Source: Heterobilharzia americana (Eukaryota; Platyhelminthes; Trematoda; Strigeidida; Schistosomatidae). Taken from it: DNA of 64,000 bases. The DNA lies in NCBI GenBank assembly GCA_944470555.2, contig OX104127.1, positions 30,147,661 through 30,211,660 on the forward strand, read 5' to 3'. The translations under genes and the position numbers were made by a program. Below the pieces are notes generated by a model. It saw only the letters and a list, made by a program, of their open reading frames with translations, was not told the origin of the DNA and ran no database searches. Positions 1 through 10,217 of the stretch are shown in pieces (the stretch's first letter is position 1; the number at the start of each line of letters is the position of its first letter).

Positions 1-130
1 TCTTTCGTTAGGGTGATATTTTCTTCATTGTAATAGATATTATGTGTTTGGAATTGGTTGTGATATAAACATAGACATTAAATCTGAGTAATAGCAGATT
101 TTGCATCGCTGCCTATTTTCATATATGCAG

Positions 131-187
131 GAGAAGAATGCTGCTCAAACTCGCTTTGGCCGTCTGCGTAAAGATATATTGAAATGA
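131..187 (+). CDS. Possible terminal exon fragment of an unidentified gene
   Basis: A plausible 3' splice site (pyrimidine-containing tract ending in CAG at 128-130) is followed by an 18-codon open stretch, with AAQTRFGRLRKDILK at its end, closed by TGA at 185-187. The other two frames also close quickly. An ATG overlaps the stop at 184-186, and a GTAAGT donor-like site follows at about 200, so this could instead be a 5'-UTR or first-exon junction. I do not recognise the peptide, and the upstream exon would lie outside the window. The length is too short to exclude chance. Confidence 0.2.
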   Translation, partial: EKNAAQTRFGRLRKDILK

Positions 188-1002
188 GCGATTCAGAAGT
201 AAGTATACGGCGAACAACCAAGCAACATCAAACCTTATGAGAAACATTCTATGTATGAAGAGTATTCATACTCATGATGTATCTCAGAGTTTTCTGGACA
301 CTAATAATAGACACTTTTTTCTGTTAAGAACTTTCCCAGGCTGAACTTCTGTTTCTTTGACTTTCTATGAAGTCTCTTCGCTGTGTACTGCAGAAGCATA
401 TACAAGAATGGGAAGAATTGGGGTTATAGGCATGTTTATTTTTCCGAAAGTAGAAATTCGCAAGAAAGCAATAAAAGATTGTGTGATAGCGAAGCCACTG
501 ATAGCTGTGTTTCAGCCCTTTTTAATTATATTTTTGCCCAGGATACCTTCTCGAAGTTACTGCATTATCTATTTCTTCTTACCCCTCGATAGTTTTGTAC
601 TGAGCATCATTGTTCTTCTTGCTATATATCGAGTCAGTCTCACTAGATTTTAAAGACCGAAACTTAGGACGGTTCATTTCTACTCGAATTTGTAGTCTTA
701 AACCCATAAAGATATTAAAAAGTGTGATTTGCAGTATCTTATGCATGCAAATAATGAGGACAGAATTCTGATCCAAACAGTGGGATTTGCAACTGATGCA
801 GTTGCAACAGTCTATTGACATAGCTGCATGTACCTCCATGGATTGGAGTTTATTTTTCCATGAGGATATATGAGTATGAATTCAAAACGATCCCATTCAT
901 TCACCCTTGTATCACGTCAGGACATCATCCTTACAAACATAGTCCTCTGCAGTACTTTGTACTATCGAAATAATGGAGAATATTTGTAGCTCAGGTGGAT
1001 GG

Positions 1003-1127
1003 TCTTGGTTGTATTGTGTTCTCTGAGCTGCGTTGTTTAATCGTGAAGCTTTCATCGCCTTGCTAGACGATGTCTCAGCACTAACTTCAGTAAACAACCC
1101 AGATCAGAGAACACAATACAACCAAGA
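1003..1127. repeat. 27-bp inverted repeat with a 71-bp loop
   Basis: The arm at 1003-1029 (beginning TCTTGGTTGTATTGTGTTCT) is the reverse complement of 1101-1127 at 26 of 27 positions. RNA from here could form a strong hairpin. The words around the arms (ACTTTGTACTAT near 955 and ACTTTGTACTAT near 1128) are also partly duplicated in direct orientation, which suggests a fold-back insertion or a small local rearrangement. No coding content. Confidence 0.75.
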
Positions 1128-1713
1128 CTTTGTACTATTATTTTAGGCCACACATTGAGCATTACTTCCTGACTACGATGGAGGGATTCGGAAAATTCCT
1201 TTCCGGCTTACTTGGCATCCGCTTATAAAGTCCACTGAGGACTTGAGTAAAGCGTCATACTTCATGATGAATAAACCCTTATAACCTTCGTTTATTAAGT
1301 TGTGAGAAATTCGAACAATCCAGGAAAAACTCGACTTCTTTCTTTCGTTACATCATAAAGCCGAGATAACCAGAAAAGAGAAATGAGTATGTGTCCAGAC
1401 TATGAAAGTAGACTTTACCGCTACAGATGATGGAAATGCAGTCAACTAGCCTAGATGACTGTAAATAACAGTATTTCACACAGGAAATTTCTACAAAAAT
1501 ATCTCAAAGTGTTCGAAGAAACACCGACCACAAGGCGCAGAAACTAATCGGTGGATAAATTCAGAAGTAAACAGCACAAGCGGTAGGAAAAGCGCGCAAA
1601 ACAATGCGAAGAGGTGGGAAAAAGAGAAATGGCAAACATAATGAAAAGGCATAATAAACATTCTATGGAAATGCACAAAAACATAATTCACAGTGAAAGA
1701 AACATTGTGAAAA

Positions 1714-2402
1714 CAGAAATAATTTTCTCAAGAAATGCAATTTCACCCTCTCTTTCAATCACCTGTGTGTACGTACCGGTAATTTACCAAGAAATCTTCG
1801 CATGACATGACTTGTTGAACAGCTATGTGACTGAAGTAGCACAGGCTGTGTCAGGTGGGAAGAAGGCATTCTAATATGACCTGAGTTTTGGGTTGACGAC
1901 TCAGTGTTCAGCCGACACGTTCAAGCTATCAGAATGGCTGCCCAACTGAACATCAACTGACATCATTCAGTTGAGCAGTTGGACATTAGTCATTCAATAA
2001 ATAGGTAAAAGGTGATATCTGCGTTTCTGACACATTTCGTTGGCGTCTAGTAGGAAATGCATCGTACTCTGGAAGGTGAGATGCACAGATTGATCAAAAG
2101 GTGATAATTTCTTGGTTGTATGCACAAACGTATTCGACTGAAATTCATGAACTATGTCTTTGCAGACTCAGTGAGCCGATGTCAGTGACTGACGATCGAA
2201 GAGCGATACTCAGATTTTCTCACATTTGCATACTTCAGCATAGTTTTAACAGTCGAAGTAGACGATTTATTGCCATTTGTGTCCGTCACAATAGTCAATC
2301 ATTCAATTGCACAAATGCATTTTTTGAGTGACACATAATATTCGCAACCGAGAAATAATCTTCTGAAGAAATGCAATTTCACCCTCTCTTTCAATCACTT
2401 GT
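1714..2402. repeat. Direct repeat of about 54 bp, 635 bp apart
   Basis: Positions 1714-1767 and 2349-2402 share the word GAAATGCAATTTCACCCTCT and flanking sequence, with only a few differences over about 54 bp. The spacing of 635 bp encloses DNA with no recognisable gene. Possible explanations are a local tandem duplication or the ends of a small unrecognised element. Confidence 0.6.
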
Positions 2403-3139
2403 GCATAAATAAATTTAGATTTACTGAGTCTTTTGTTGTTGTTGTTGGTATTCTTTTTTGGTTAATTTCTGAGTCTTTTTGATTTTATTTTCTCTTTGAA
2501 TGGCATAGTTTTCATCGTCATGCTTTACTTTGGCATGTTTTTTCGCATTTTCAGCAATCTGGGTAAACACTTACAAGTTAGTTATCCCTTTTTTCCTTAT
2601 GCAACACCTGAGCATCTCTGGTTTTTAAACAATCTCTTTGTGTGACGATTTTTCTGTCGTATCGCACATTTTCCAATTTGTCTTTTCTAAACAATACTTT
2701 CACATATTAGATATACTGATTTCCTGTGATATGGCGCACATTATTTTGTGTAAGTCTTGATCAGTAGTATGTAATAGAAACTCATCAATACCTACCTTAT
2801 AGCTTGTGAACCTGTGAATCACTTTAAATTTAAGCGTGTGGATTTTTCATAAATATACATTTATATACATAGTCTAAGACCAGTCTTTTGTTTTCTAGCA
2901 GGGTTTAATAAATTTATTTTTCTGTTTCTTATGTCTATACTGTTATACTTTGTTCGTGTTTTGCAATCGTATCGCCTAGTTTTTGTCTTAGACCTCTGTA
3001 CGTCTAAATCTCAAGACTCTGCAACCCAAATAGTCGTTACTATTCATCTTCCTACCTTCCAAGTGCACAGTTCTTCAGCCTAGTTCAGCCGTGTGGAAGC
3101 CTAATTGACTGTTAAGCCTCACAAGAGACTAAGGCAAAC

Positions 3140-3830
3140 TTGGTAATTATCAGCCTTCCCGAGAACATTGCGGAGAAGATTTCAGATGTGCTTGATGAAA
3201 CTGCTTCAAACCTTTATGATTGTCTCAAGCAGGCCCTCATCAAACCTGTAGGTCTGACTGAACGGCAAAAGTTAAATGAACGTTTTCTCGATGTTCAGCT
3301 AGGTGATCTTAAGCCTACGCATATTCTGCGCAGATGCGACAGCTGTTTCACGATTTCAAGTTGAAAGGTGTCTTTCTCAAACAACTGTGGCTCCAACGCC
3401 TTCCACAGTCTGTTCAAATCGTCCTTGCAGCTGCCTATCAGTCTCCACTTGTGAAATTCGATGAGGCTGAAGACAATTCGGTAGAAGCGAGGCAAGCGCA
3501 ACTCTGACTGGCAGCAGCCATCGGTATGACCACTAGTTTTAACTTTAATGTAGATGTATGTTCATAAGACAGTTCTGCAAATTTCCACCCTACTGCTCAT
3601 ACCACTAAATTGTACAGGGAGCTCCTCAACATTCTCAAGGAGATGAAGGAACGTCCACTTTCATGCAATCATGTTTCTCGCTAACGTACTCGACCTACCA
3701 GAAAACAGTGAGTGTCACATTAGATTGCAACTAAAAAAAATTCAATCTGGAGTTTGTTGATATCATATACGCTATGGTGCCGACGGGAAGAGTCTCAATA
3801 ATGCGTTTGTTTTCGAACTGATTTATCTCT
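3140..3830 (+). pseudogene. Relic of a Ty3/Gypsy (CsRn1-like) gag gene
   Basis: The frame from 3140 encodes a Gag-like helical segment (LPENIAEKISDVL, LTERQKLNERFLDVQLGDL) matching the order seen in the intact Gag of the element at 50.4-51.2 kb. A frameshift near 3330 moves to FHDFKLKGVFLKQLWLQRLP, the counterpart of the Gag segment LFYQLWLRRLP. Further on, LYRELLNILKEMKERP and then a decayed nucleocapsid motif (C-stop-YH-IRYG at about 3764) follow in the same order. At least two frameshifts and a Trp-to-stop change in the CWYH box make it non-functional. Neither LTR nor pol is recognisable next to it, so this is an old fragment. Confidence 0.75.
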
Positions 3831-4280
3831 GAACACTGATTGCTGGTTATTGTTATTATTTAGTTTTTGTTGAGCGTATTATTCACTAATTGTCGTTTGT
3901 ACTTTAAACAGGAACCTGACGCTTCATCGGAACGAGAATTAGAGTTATTTTAGTTTTTTTTTTGTTTCACCGATTACTTTGGTAGCTGAGAATTATTTAA
4001 TAATATATTTTGGAGCTGTGAATTAAAGTTGTGGTTTGTTTTATTTGAGGATTTCTCATTGTTTTCAGATGGAGAATCAAATGCTTCTTATGTGACCTTA
4101 CATTGAGAACTCTCAGCGTCTGGTTTCTGGATAGAAAGGGGTCAATACGGAATATGTTTTCAACTACTAAATTCGTTGGTCCGGTGACATTTCTTTGTCT
4201 TTATAACACCTATCCTCAACGAAAAACAAACTCAGTTGATCGCAAATGAACCATACGATCGTAGGTTTTCACCTACTACA
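3831..4280. other. No gene seen
   Basis: T-rich sequence downstream of the gag relic. A weak resemblance to protease-region sequence around 4100-4180 was considered but is too poor to call. Confidence 0.5.
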
Positions 4281-4551
4281 CTAACGCATGATAGTCACTC
4301 ACATTGTAGGAAACTAGACGATAGAGGCGAAGGAAGGAATGTTTAATACTTATATTTGGTACAGTAGTGGTTGAATATGGTACACCTTGCGCTAAGACAG
4401 TCATTTGCAAAATGTGCTTCATTTCCTCTTCTAGTTCTTTATTGATTTGCTCTTCGCTGGCCAGCGTTGTCTCTTGCTTTTCTCTGGGCAGAATTCTAAC
4501 CCATTGTTGATAATTCCCTATGAATTCTGCAGCCCTTTCAACACATACTAC
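4281..4551 (-). CDS. Unidentified open frame, possible exon
   Basis: About 89 codons are open between stops on the minus strand, ending at TAG (4281-4283). The peptide is acidic and helical in the middle (EEQINKELEEEMKHILQM). No ATG occurs near the 5' end, so if real it would be an internal or terminal exon. I recognise no family. It lies just upstream of, and antisense to, the transposase pseudogene. Chance is a serious alternative in this kind of DNA. Confidence 0.2.
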
Positions 4552-4934
4552 TTATATTCAGTCTTATCGACAACGTTCACTACAATATTACTATAGCTCT
4601 CTTACATCCTCACACAAATTCCAGTTTCCACAAGGATATGTGCAATATCGTTTCACTCTGTTGTGCTACTACGAGAAGCAGTAGAACTCGGGCTGCTTCC
4701 GAAGTACGTGTGGGATTACTAATTACATCATCAGCCAAACTTGATTATACCAGTCGAAGCCTAATTTGTTCGCGCCAATCCTTTCTCTTCCATATCCTTG
4801 TGTACATTCAGCCAGCGAAATAGAAACTGACGGTCGAAAACCTGTTAACAACTACTAATCATTACAAGACATATAACAACGCTGACCACTACAAATTGTA
4901 TACATTTTTCACCCATTTTTCCTGATATTAAGAA
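4552..4934. other. No gene seen
   Basis: Sequence between the unidentified minus frame and the transposase pseudogene. A 61-codon plus-strand frame at 4638-4823 has no recognisable motif and is treated as chance. Confidence 0.4.
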
Positions 4935-6455
4935 ATGCTTTTTCGTGAATTCTCAATTAGGCATAGAAGCTGGGGATCATTTCTTCGAACCATAATTCCT
5001 CCTGTCTATGATATTTGTCTTAGGTCCAAGTTTCATAACTGTCCATCAATGTTTCGCTTTGCACTGAGGATGGATGAGTATACTGTTAGATCCTACAAAA
5101 TGGTTCATAACCGCCCTTGTTCCCAGTCATTTATGGTTTGTGATGCCTGAAGCAGACGTCTAGCAGGAGAAAAGAAGGATAGTTTGAGGCCTATCTTGCA
5201 GCAGTCATCCTCTGCGGATGATGTCATTTTGCTTGTTATGGATGAATGGAACAAGGTGGTTACGGCGAAGGATGTAAGAAACATGAAGTTGAAAGTCATT
5301 AAAGGTAGTTTGCAATTATGAATATAATTCTGTTTAGATAGTGGGACGCAATTGGAGGTATTCAACGTTTCGAGTAAGAGGGGAAGTTTGAAGAAGCGTT
5401 ATTCGAAGAACGGTAGTTATCAGGTGTTATCCAGAGTGTGCTTTGCCTCGACCGAGCAAATACGACTATATCACCAATATCCGGAAGTAGTCGGCATCTA
5501 CTCCACTTATAACGCCAATCAGGGAGAGTAAAGTCTCTATGTAATGATAATTAGATAGGTACCGATTGTTTCAGTTTGTGATTACCGAAAACTGCGGTCA
5601 CGGACGTCCTGTGCTGTTTGCATGGACGAAGAAAGCTGAAAAGGGATGTAATATGGACCCTGGATAGTTTTAGAGAAGTTATGCAGGACACAAGGATGAT
5701 GCAGGCGTTTATTATGGATTGCTCACGCGCGTAGTTTTCCGCCGTCCAAGGAACGCACAGGCGAGCTAACATCGAGCTTTGTGCATTCCTTGTATGCCAG
5801 GCCTTGTGTAAAAGAGTAAGTTTGAAAAAATACTACGGTAGCACAAATTACAGACCAAGGATTCGATAGTGAAAGCATACCTGTGTCGTTTGGTGTCATG
5901 TGGATACACTGGGAGGTAAGAAGTGTGTTGCTCCAATTTCTCAGGTTCTACAGGTATTACGGAATCATTAGTAGAGTGTTTAACAACGATGTTCTGACTC
6001 TGGGGAGCAACACAAACAACCGTGTTGAAAGTTCCCATAGGCAACTGAAGAGGTACCTCAGGAGATCTGACACCTTGCATAAAAGCATGCTTAAAGTTTA
6101 CAACTGGAATGCATGGAGTTCGTACAGAAAAGAAACGGAGGCTGCCATCGAGCAGACAAAATCTTGTAAGTTAGGCTGCCTGGATGCATTAGCTCCCCTT
6201 CTACGTTGCCCAATACCGTACACAGCCCGCAAGGCTCTTCAGGATTTTAGAGGAAGAAGGAACACATACATCGAATATGAAAGCAGCAACTACGTGTTCA
6301 TCATGGACAACGTCCACACCATTGAGGTAGATCTGTTATCGTGTGAATGCACCTGCAGAACATTCACAACTTGTCGTTATGCATGTAGACACTTGATTCT
6401 AGTACATTTAAAGGAGCCCAGTTCCACAGGTATGTCGTATTTACTTATTGCATAG
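4935..6455 (+). pseudogene. Broken Mutator-like (MULE/ZSWIM) transposase with SWIM finger
   Basis: Domains follow the MULE/ZSWIM order. First comes a FAR1-like N-terminal region (DEYTVRSYKMVHNRP, then RRLAGE and TAKDVRNMK), with an in-frame TGA at 5148-5150. A possible intron has a donor near 5305 and acceptor near 5340. The catalytic core start follows (EQIRLYHQYPEVVGIYSTYN), where the family Asp is Tyr at 5499-5501. A frame change leads to YRLFQFVITENCGHGRPVLF. Another leads to FIMDCSRA, with the second Asp at 5717-5719. The C-terminal part from 5883 is open for 190 codons, with NNRVESSHRQLKRYL and a SWIM zinc finger (C-x-C-x11-C-x-H, 6342-6392). Mutator-like elements of this architecture (Curupira) are described from schistosomes. 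Frameshifts, stops and the lost Asp show it is dead as a transposase. Confidence 0.8.
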
Positions 6456-6462
6456 TTAATTC

Positions 6463-6768
6463 TTATAGCTAGTCGTGTGCTTCGGCGTTGCCAACGCTGG
6501 ACTTGGTGACACATCTCCAACACTCCACGTAGCACATCGGCAATCTCCATCGCAGCACCATGTCATGGGTACATACATGAAATGCGTAATATGCGGTCAA
6601 ACATCCGTTGCATACTACGAAGATTCGGAAATGAATATGCCGCAGACGCAGCAGCGAAGATTAACAAATTCTGCAGACGAATTCTTGGACGATGAACTTT
6701 CCGGTTTATTGGTGGCAATACGTTATGCAGGCAAGAGATTATGCAACGCATCTATTACAGTTTAGTGA
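6463..6768 (+). pseudogene. Possible last exon of the Mutator-like transposase
   Basis: The SWIM-containing frame reaches a good donor (CACAG then GTATGT at 6430), and an acceptor-like TTCTTATAG ends near 6469. The following DNA is open in two frames, one of about 96 codons (6475-6765) and one containing RRCQRW followed by a Lys/Arg-rich stretch. Neither can be matched to a known tail. The placement directly behind the transposase is the main reason for the call. Confidence 0.3.
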
Positions 6769-7339
6769 TGGAAACCTTTCTTCAGGCATGGTGACATACG
6801 GAAGCCTATCCATTTAAGATACGGTTAGATACGAACGACTGTGAGCCTTTTATTATATCTTTACAAATATACATTTGCTTATATCTATTTAGTATTTCAG
6901 TTTCGCCGCGCATGCCAAAGGGGTTGGTACTTGTAAGTGGGAATCGGTGAATGATGTTATGCGAGGGTACCGCAAGCATGAGTATGTATTCGCAGTCGTC
7001 GTTATATAAGATTATCTTCATACATACATACTTCATGTAGAAAGGCAGGATTAGTGGTAGTATACGATTATTTTAGCGCAGATGAAGGATGGTAAAAGGC
7101 AGTCGAGAGATCCCGGTTGATCACTGATGAAAGCAGGAAACAGCATTAGAATAATAATGGAAGCTTTGAGGCAAGTAAATTAATGTGAGTGGGCGTCTTG
7201 TGATGAACGGGAAGATTCCAGCTATCAATGCTAAAAGACTTGCCGAGCGGAAAGCCATGTTGGCGGTACTTTGAGATTTAATTCCTAAATAAGTAATCAA
7301 GAGGTAAATCTTTTACTACTCTCTCCATGATCTACACCG
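6769..7339. other. No gene seen
   Basis: Short frames only and no family resemblance. The 5' or 3' limits of the Mutator-like element, such as terminal inverted repeats, could not be picked out by eye. Confidence 0.5.
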
Positions 7340-7560
7340 CTGAAGATATTAGGCAGATTCGTCTGTATTTAGAGGGAAATAGTTTTTTCCGACCTTTATG
7401 CATTGGGACGACATCCACTCGTTTACAATCACAGCGTAACCTGCATGCCGTAAACGAGCATCCGAATGGGCTTGACAGTAGAGGACTCTTGTGTGGATCC
7501 CATCACTTCCAGAAGACTTATTCGGGCTTCAGTTCCCTAGGTTTCCATCGATAATGGTGA
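7340..7560 (-). pseudogene. Fragment of a CR1-type LINE reverse transcriptase
   Basis: Read on the minus strand, the sequence keeps the start of the reverse transcriptase domain: a degraded counterpart of the block I-LNP-K-S-G-DGI-P, then CKRVDVVPMHKGRKKLFPSKY, matching the family pattern WK-A-V-PI-KGG--L--NYRPIS. Stop codons interrupt it, and both ends are missing. The same block occurs in better condition at 20.1-20.2 kb. Confidence 0.6.
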
Positions 7561-8956
7561 ATTTCCTATCCATCACAACACAACAGGGGAAAGTAATAAA
7601 CATGCGCATATATTTAGCGCAAATTCATTCAAAAAACAGTTTCAGCATGACTTCCCTCTGAATGGAGTTTCAAAAGCAGAAGTTCATTGACTGCATCCAC
7701 CTGTCTCCATTTAACCAGACATACACCAGCAACGAACCGTCTACTGTTAAGTATAACTTCATGTGTTAATCTGAAAAGTCAAAGGAAGCGTACTTCACGT
7801 TCACTTTACAACACCCGACTTATTTTAAAGCTTGTGAAACCAACTGATTTTCTTGCGCCGGCTTTTACGTCTTGCGGGGCACTCCCAGATCTTCGATGTA
7901 GTGTGTCTCCCTGCTCACCTGGTATGTCGGTTTTCATCTGTTTTGCACGAGCCAACCTGCTTTAAAACAAAAAACATTCAATATCATGCAGACCAAAAAG
8001 GGGGAAATAAATAGATAACAGGGGAAAGCTCAGTGGTAAAATAAAGCGGCATACGTGGGGAAAAGAAACCGATTTTCCTCCGGTGCAATCTTCCCTTTTT
8101 TGTCTGCTTTTCCCACCTCAATTAGCTTCCAACTTAAACCCTAATGCTCTGAGGGGGTGAAAAGCAGAAAAAGAAAACACATATATCTAGTTTCCGGATC
8201 TTACACCTGATCTCCGCACTATGTCCCCTTAATTAAGGGGACGCTTAAGTGTCAACTTTAATTCCTCATTGTGGCCTGAAAATACACCTTTACCCTTTGC
8301 TCCTCTTTTTCGTCCTCCAGAAACAATATCCCCATTCTAGCCAAAATTTTACATTCATTTACCGATTTTTCTCATTCATTCCATTTCTTTAGCTGAAGGA
8401 ACAGCTCTTTGATTTCCTTCTAGACTTCATCTACTATGATCGACAGGTTGACTTCAGGTCAGCATCACAATCTAAATTCTTCGTCATGATAATTTAAAGG
8501 CCCAACTACCATCCTTTCATTTTGACCGTCTTCCTTCACAAACAAAATAACACGTCAGTTGCAATTCCTCAAATAAGGACGTATAAGCACAGCAAGCTGT
8601 TGTCCAGCAAATAGACAGTAAGAAGGAGGACGAAATGATTAACTGCGTTTTATAGTTTAGAAAAGGGTAAGAAATACCAGGCAAAAACAGAAAACACGTA
8701 TTCTCCCAGATCCGCGCGATAACCCATAACAAGTCAGGGGATAGCTTTAGGTAACACCCCACAGAGCTATACAGACAGGTCAAACATGCCGGCTACTCGT
8801 AGTGTAAACTTCAAACTTCGTGTTGTTGAATTAGTGAACCGCGGTTCCTTGGGTTCTACGTCTGTCTTATTGGAATACGTTCTGAGTTCGGAATGGTCAC
8901 AATTATCTCGGTCCCGAAAAACCTGAAAGGATAGAGATACGGTTAATTAATTAATG
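7561..8956. other. Gene-free stretch with a perfect palindrome
   Basis: No coding region is supported. A 20-nt perfect palindrome is listed separately (8223-8242). An A-rich and T-rich pair of tracts around 8095-8185 could pair weakly (TTTTTGTCTGCTTTTCC against GTGAAAAGCAGAAAAAG). Confidence 0.5.
8223..8242. repeat. Perfect 20-nt palindrome
   Basis: GTCCCCTTAATTAAGGGGAC is identical to its own reverse complement. It is isolated in gene-free DNA. It could be a dimer-binding site or an excision footprint, but nothing around it says which. Confidence 0.8.
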
Positions 8957-9548
8957 TAGTCTCAAATTAGTATTACTGCATCTGACCTAGGGAAAGCTTC
9001 TCGAGTATAGCCCATCGATACCGTAGGACTCGAGGTGTGCGTCTAGCCTCCTTTGAAAAGTATCAGGGGATGGAGCTGTAACAACCGCTGAAGGGAGGGG
9101 GTTCCACAGTTTACAGGCTCTAACTGCAAACGAGTTAGCACGGATGTTTGTACGTGCTCTCTCATGCCCTATTCTTAGCGTGTGACCCCTCAGGTCGCGT
9201 TTCCGACTAAACCTTAGAAGGGATCTGTTGGGATGGAAAGGATTATGAGCGACGTGGTACACCTTGATCATATCCCCTCTGATCCTCTGGTAATGTACTG
9301 GGTGCAGCTGAAGAGCAACTTAGCTGTCTGGGTACGGTTTATACCATGACCCAATCGCTTTCTTTGTCGCCCTTCTCCGTGCGCGTTCTGGGATGTCAAT
9401 GTCCCTTTTCAAGTATGGAGAAATTACAGGCGAATTTTTCTCTAGATGAGGACGAATGTACAGAGCATACACTATGGTGAAAAGAGGAGTTAGACACCCT
9501 AAGGTTTGCTGCAGAAACCCCAGGATTCCATAAGCCTTGCAGTGTGAC
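8957..9548 (-). pseudogene. CR1-F: C-terminal part of a CR1-type pol (split by Gypsy-1)
   Basis: One minus-strand frame runs from 9550 to 8987 with a single internal stop at 9317-9319. It carries the post-RT signature of CR1-like LINEs: HCKAYGILGF, ALYIRPHLEKNSP, RRRATKKAIGSW, LQLHPVHYQRIRGDMIKVYH and FAVRACKLWNPLPSAVV. The missing upstream half lies at 19262-20590. Joined across the Gypsy-1 insertion, the reading continues from RDLGYV to HCKAYGILGF. The 5' end is truncated and stops are present, so it is a dead copy. Its 3' untranslated part would lie below 8980. Confidence 0.85.
9545..9548. repeat. Target-site duplication TGAC, left copy
   Basis: TGAC at 9545-9548 is repeated right after the 3' LTR at 19258-19261. 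Removing the Gypsy-1 element and one TGAC restores a continuous CR1-F sequence across the junction, which is direct evidence of the insertion. Confidence 0.8.
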
Positions 9549-9866
9549 ACTCTCCCCCAAAACCGATTGCCTAGGGTTCGACCAGATTCAATATCGATGC
9601 TGACCTTGATAGCTTACCTGGACTCGTTAAGCTGGAGGCACCCGGTCAGGCATCCTCGCCATTTGGCACGCTGTCGTGTCACGTTGCACTGCTCGTACTC
9701 GACTCTCTAGCCAGTTAGTTGGAGGGCGTCGGTATCTTGGTACAACCACCCAAATACACTATTCCATCCGACTGCGCTATCGTGTTCTTCCTTGGTCTCG
9801 TATTCGTGGGTATATAACAAGATCAAATAATAGGTGATTGGATTTTTGTCTGTCAGGTTCGCACCA
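9549..9866 (+). repeat. Gypsy-1 5' LTR
   Basis: 318 bp, matching 18940-19257 and the reverse complement of 37468-37785. A TATA-like box, TATATAAC, lies at 9811-9818, so initiation would fall in the last 30-40 bp if the promoter works. The right end is CGCACCA. The left end by target-duplication logic starts ACTCTCCCCC rather than the usual TG. The other copies carry TGTAACGTTAC just outside, so the exact left border is open. Confidence 0.85.
9811..9818 (+). promoter_or_regulatory. LTR TATA-like box
   Basis: TATATAAC about 50 bp before the 3' end of the LTR, preserved in all three LTR copies (also 19202-19209 and, reversed, at about 37516-37523). The position fits a Pol II core promoter of an LTR with a short R-U5. 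Activity is inferred only. Confidence 0.5.
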
Positions 9867-9884
9867 GGACATATCCCAAGTAGG

Positions 9885-9902
9885 TAGGCCCGACGTGATC
9901 AC
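9885..9902 (+). other. Candidate tRNA-Trp primer binding site of Gypsy-1
   Basis: Shortly after the LTR, TAGGCCCGACGTGATC resembles the complement of a eukaryotic tRNA-Trp 3' end (core CCCGACGTGAT). CsRn1-clade elements are reported to use tRNA-Trp as primer. The gap of about 18 nt from the LTR edge is larger than usual, which leaves the LTR border or the site uncertain. Confidence 0.45.
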
Positions 9903-9960
9903 AAATCCCGACCAATAACAAATATTGAATTGACGAGCCTGTTCCATTTTATATTTTTAG

Positions 9961-9971
9961 ATTGTGTTTCA
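9961..9971. repeat. Target-site duplication of the RTE element, left copy
   Basis: ATTGTGTTTCA here matches ATCGTGTTTCA at 14431-14441 in 10 of 11 positions. The two copies lie exactly at the 5' edge and just after the TAA repeats of the RTE, as expected for a target-primed insertion. Confidence 0.7.
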
Positions 9972-10217
9972 ACCTCTTCTGGTTAACTAGTTCACTAGTT
10001 GCTAGCCGGTCCTAAGCCCGGGGAGAGAGGGAAGGTTGGGCGTAGGGCTAGCAACCCTACCCCGTAAAACCAATACAGCCGCTAAAGAAACTTCAAAGCA
10101 CAAACGAAATACTAAAAATAATAACAAAATTATTTCTCGCTGGAATCGGAGAGGTGAAATGACGCCAGTTGGTGAAAGGCTGCCTTCGATAAGCCAATCG
10201 GCCGTTGTCTTCTCTCG

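Larger units (their letters stand above)
204..3129. other. Gene-poor DNA with short internal repeats
   Basis: No convincing coding region is seen. Open frames here are under 100 codons, show no family resemblance and have AT-rich composition typical of introns or intergenic DNA. A T-rich run with GTT repeats lies near 2430-2460. Two structured repeats are listed separately: an inverted repeat at 1003-1127 and a direct repeat at 1714-2402. Confidence 0.6.

Noticed and set aside
357..653. 98-codon plus-strand open frame
   Set aside because: No motif, overlapping frames of similar length, hydrophobic composition expected from T-rich DNA.
4100..4200. Gypsy protease remnant behind the gag relic
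   Set aside because: A few matching residues (RL, DRK) but no DTG; alignment by eye was not convincing.
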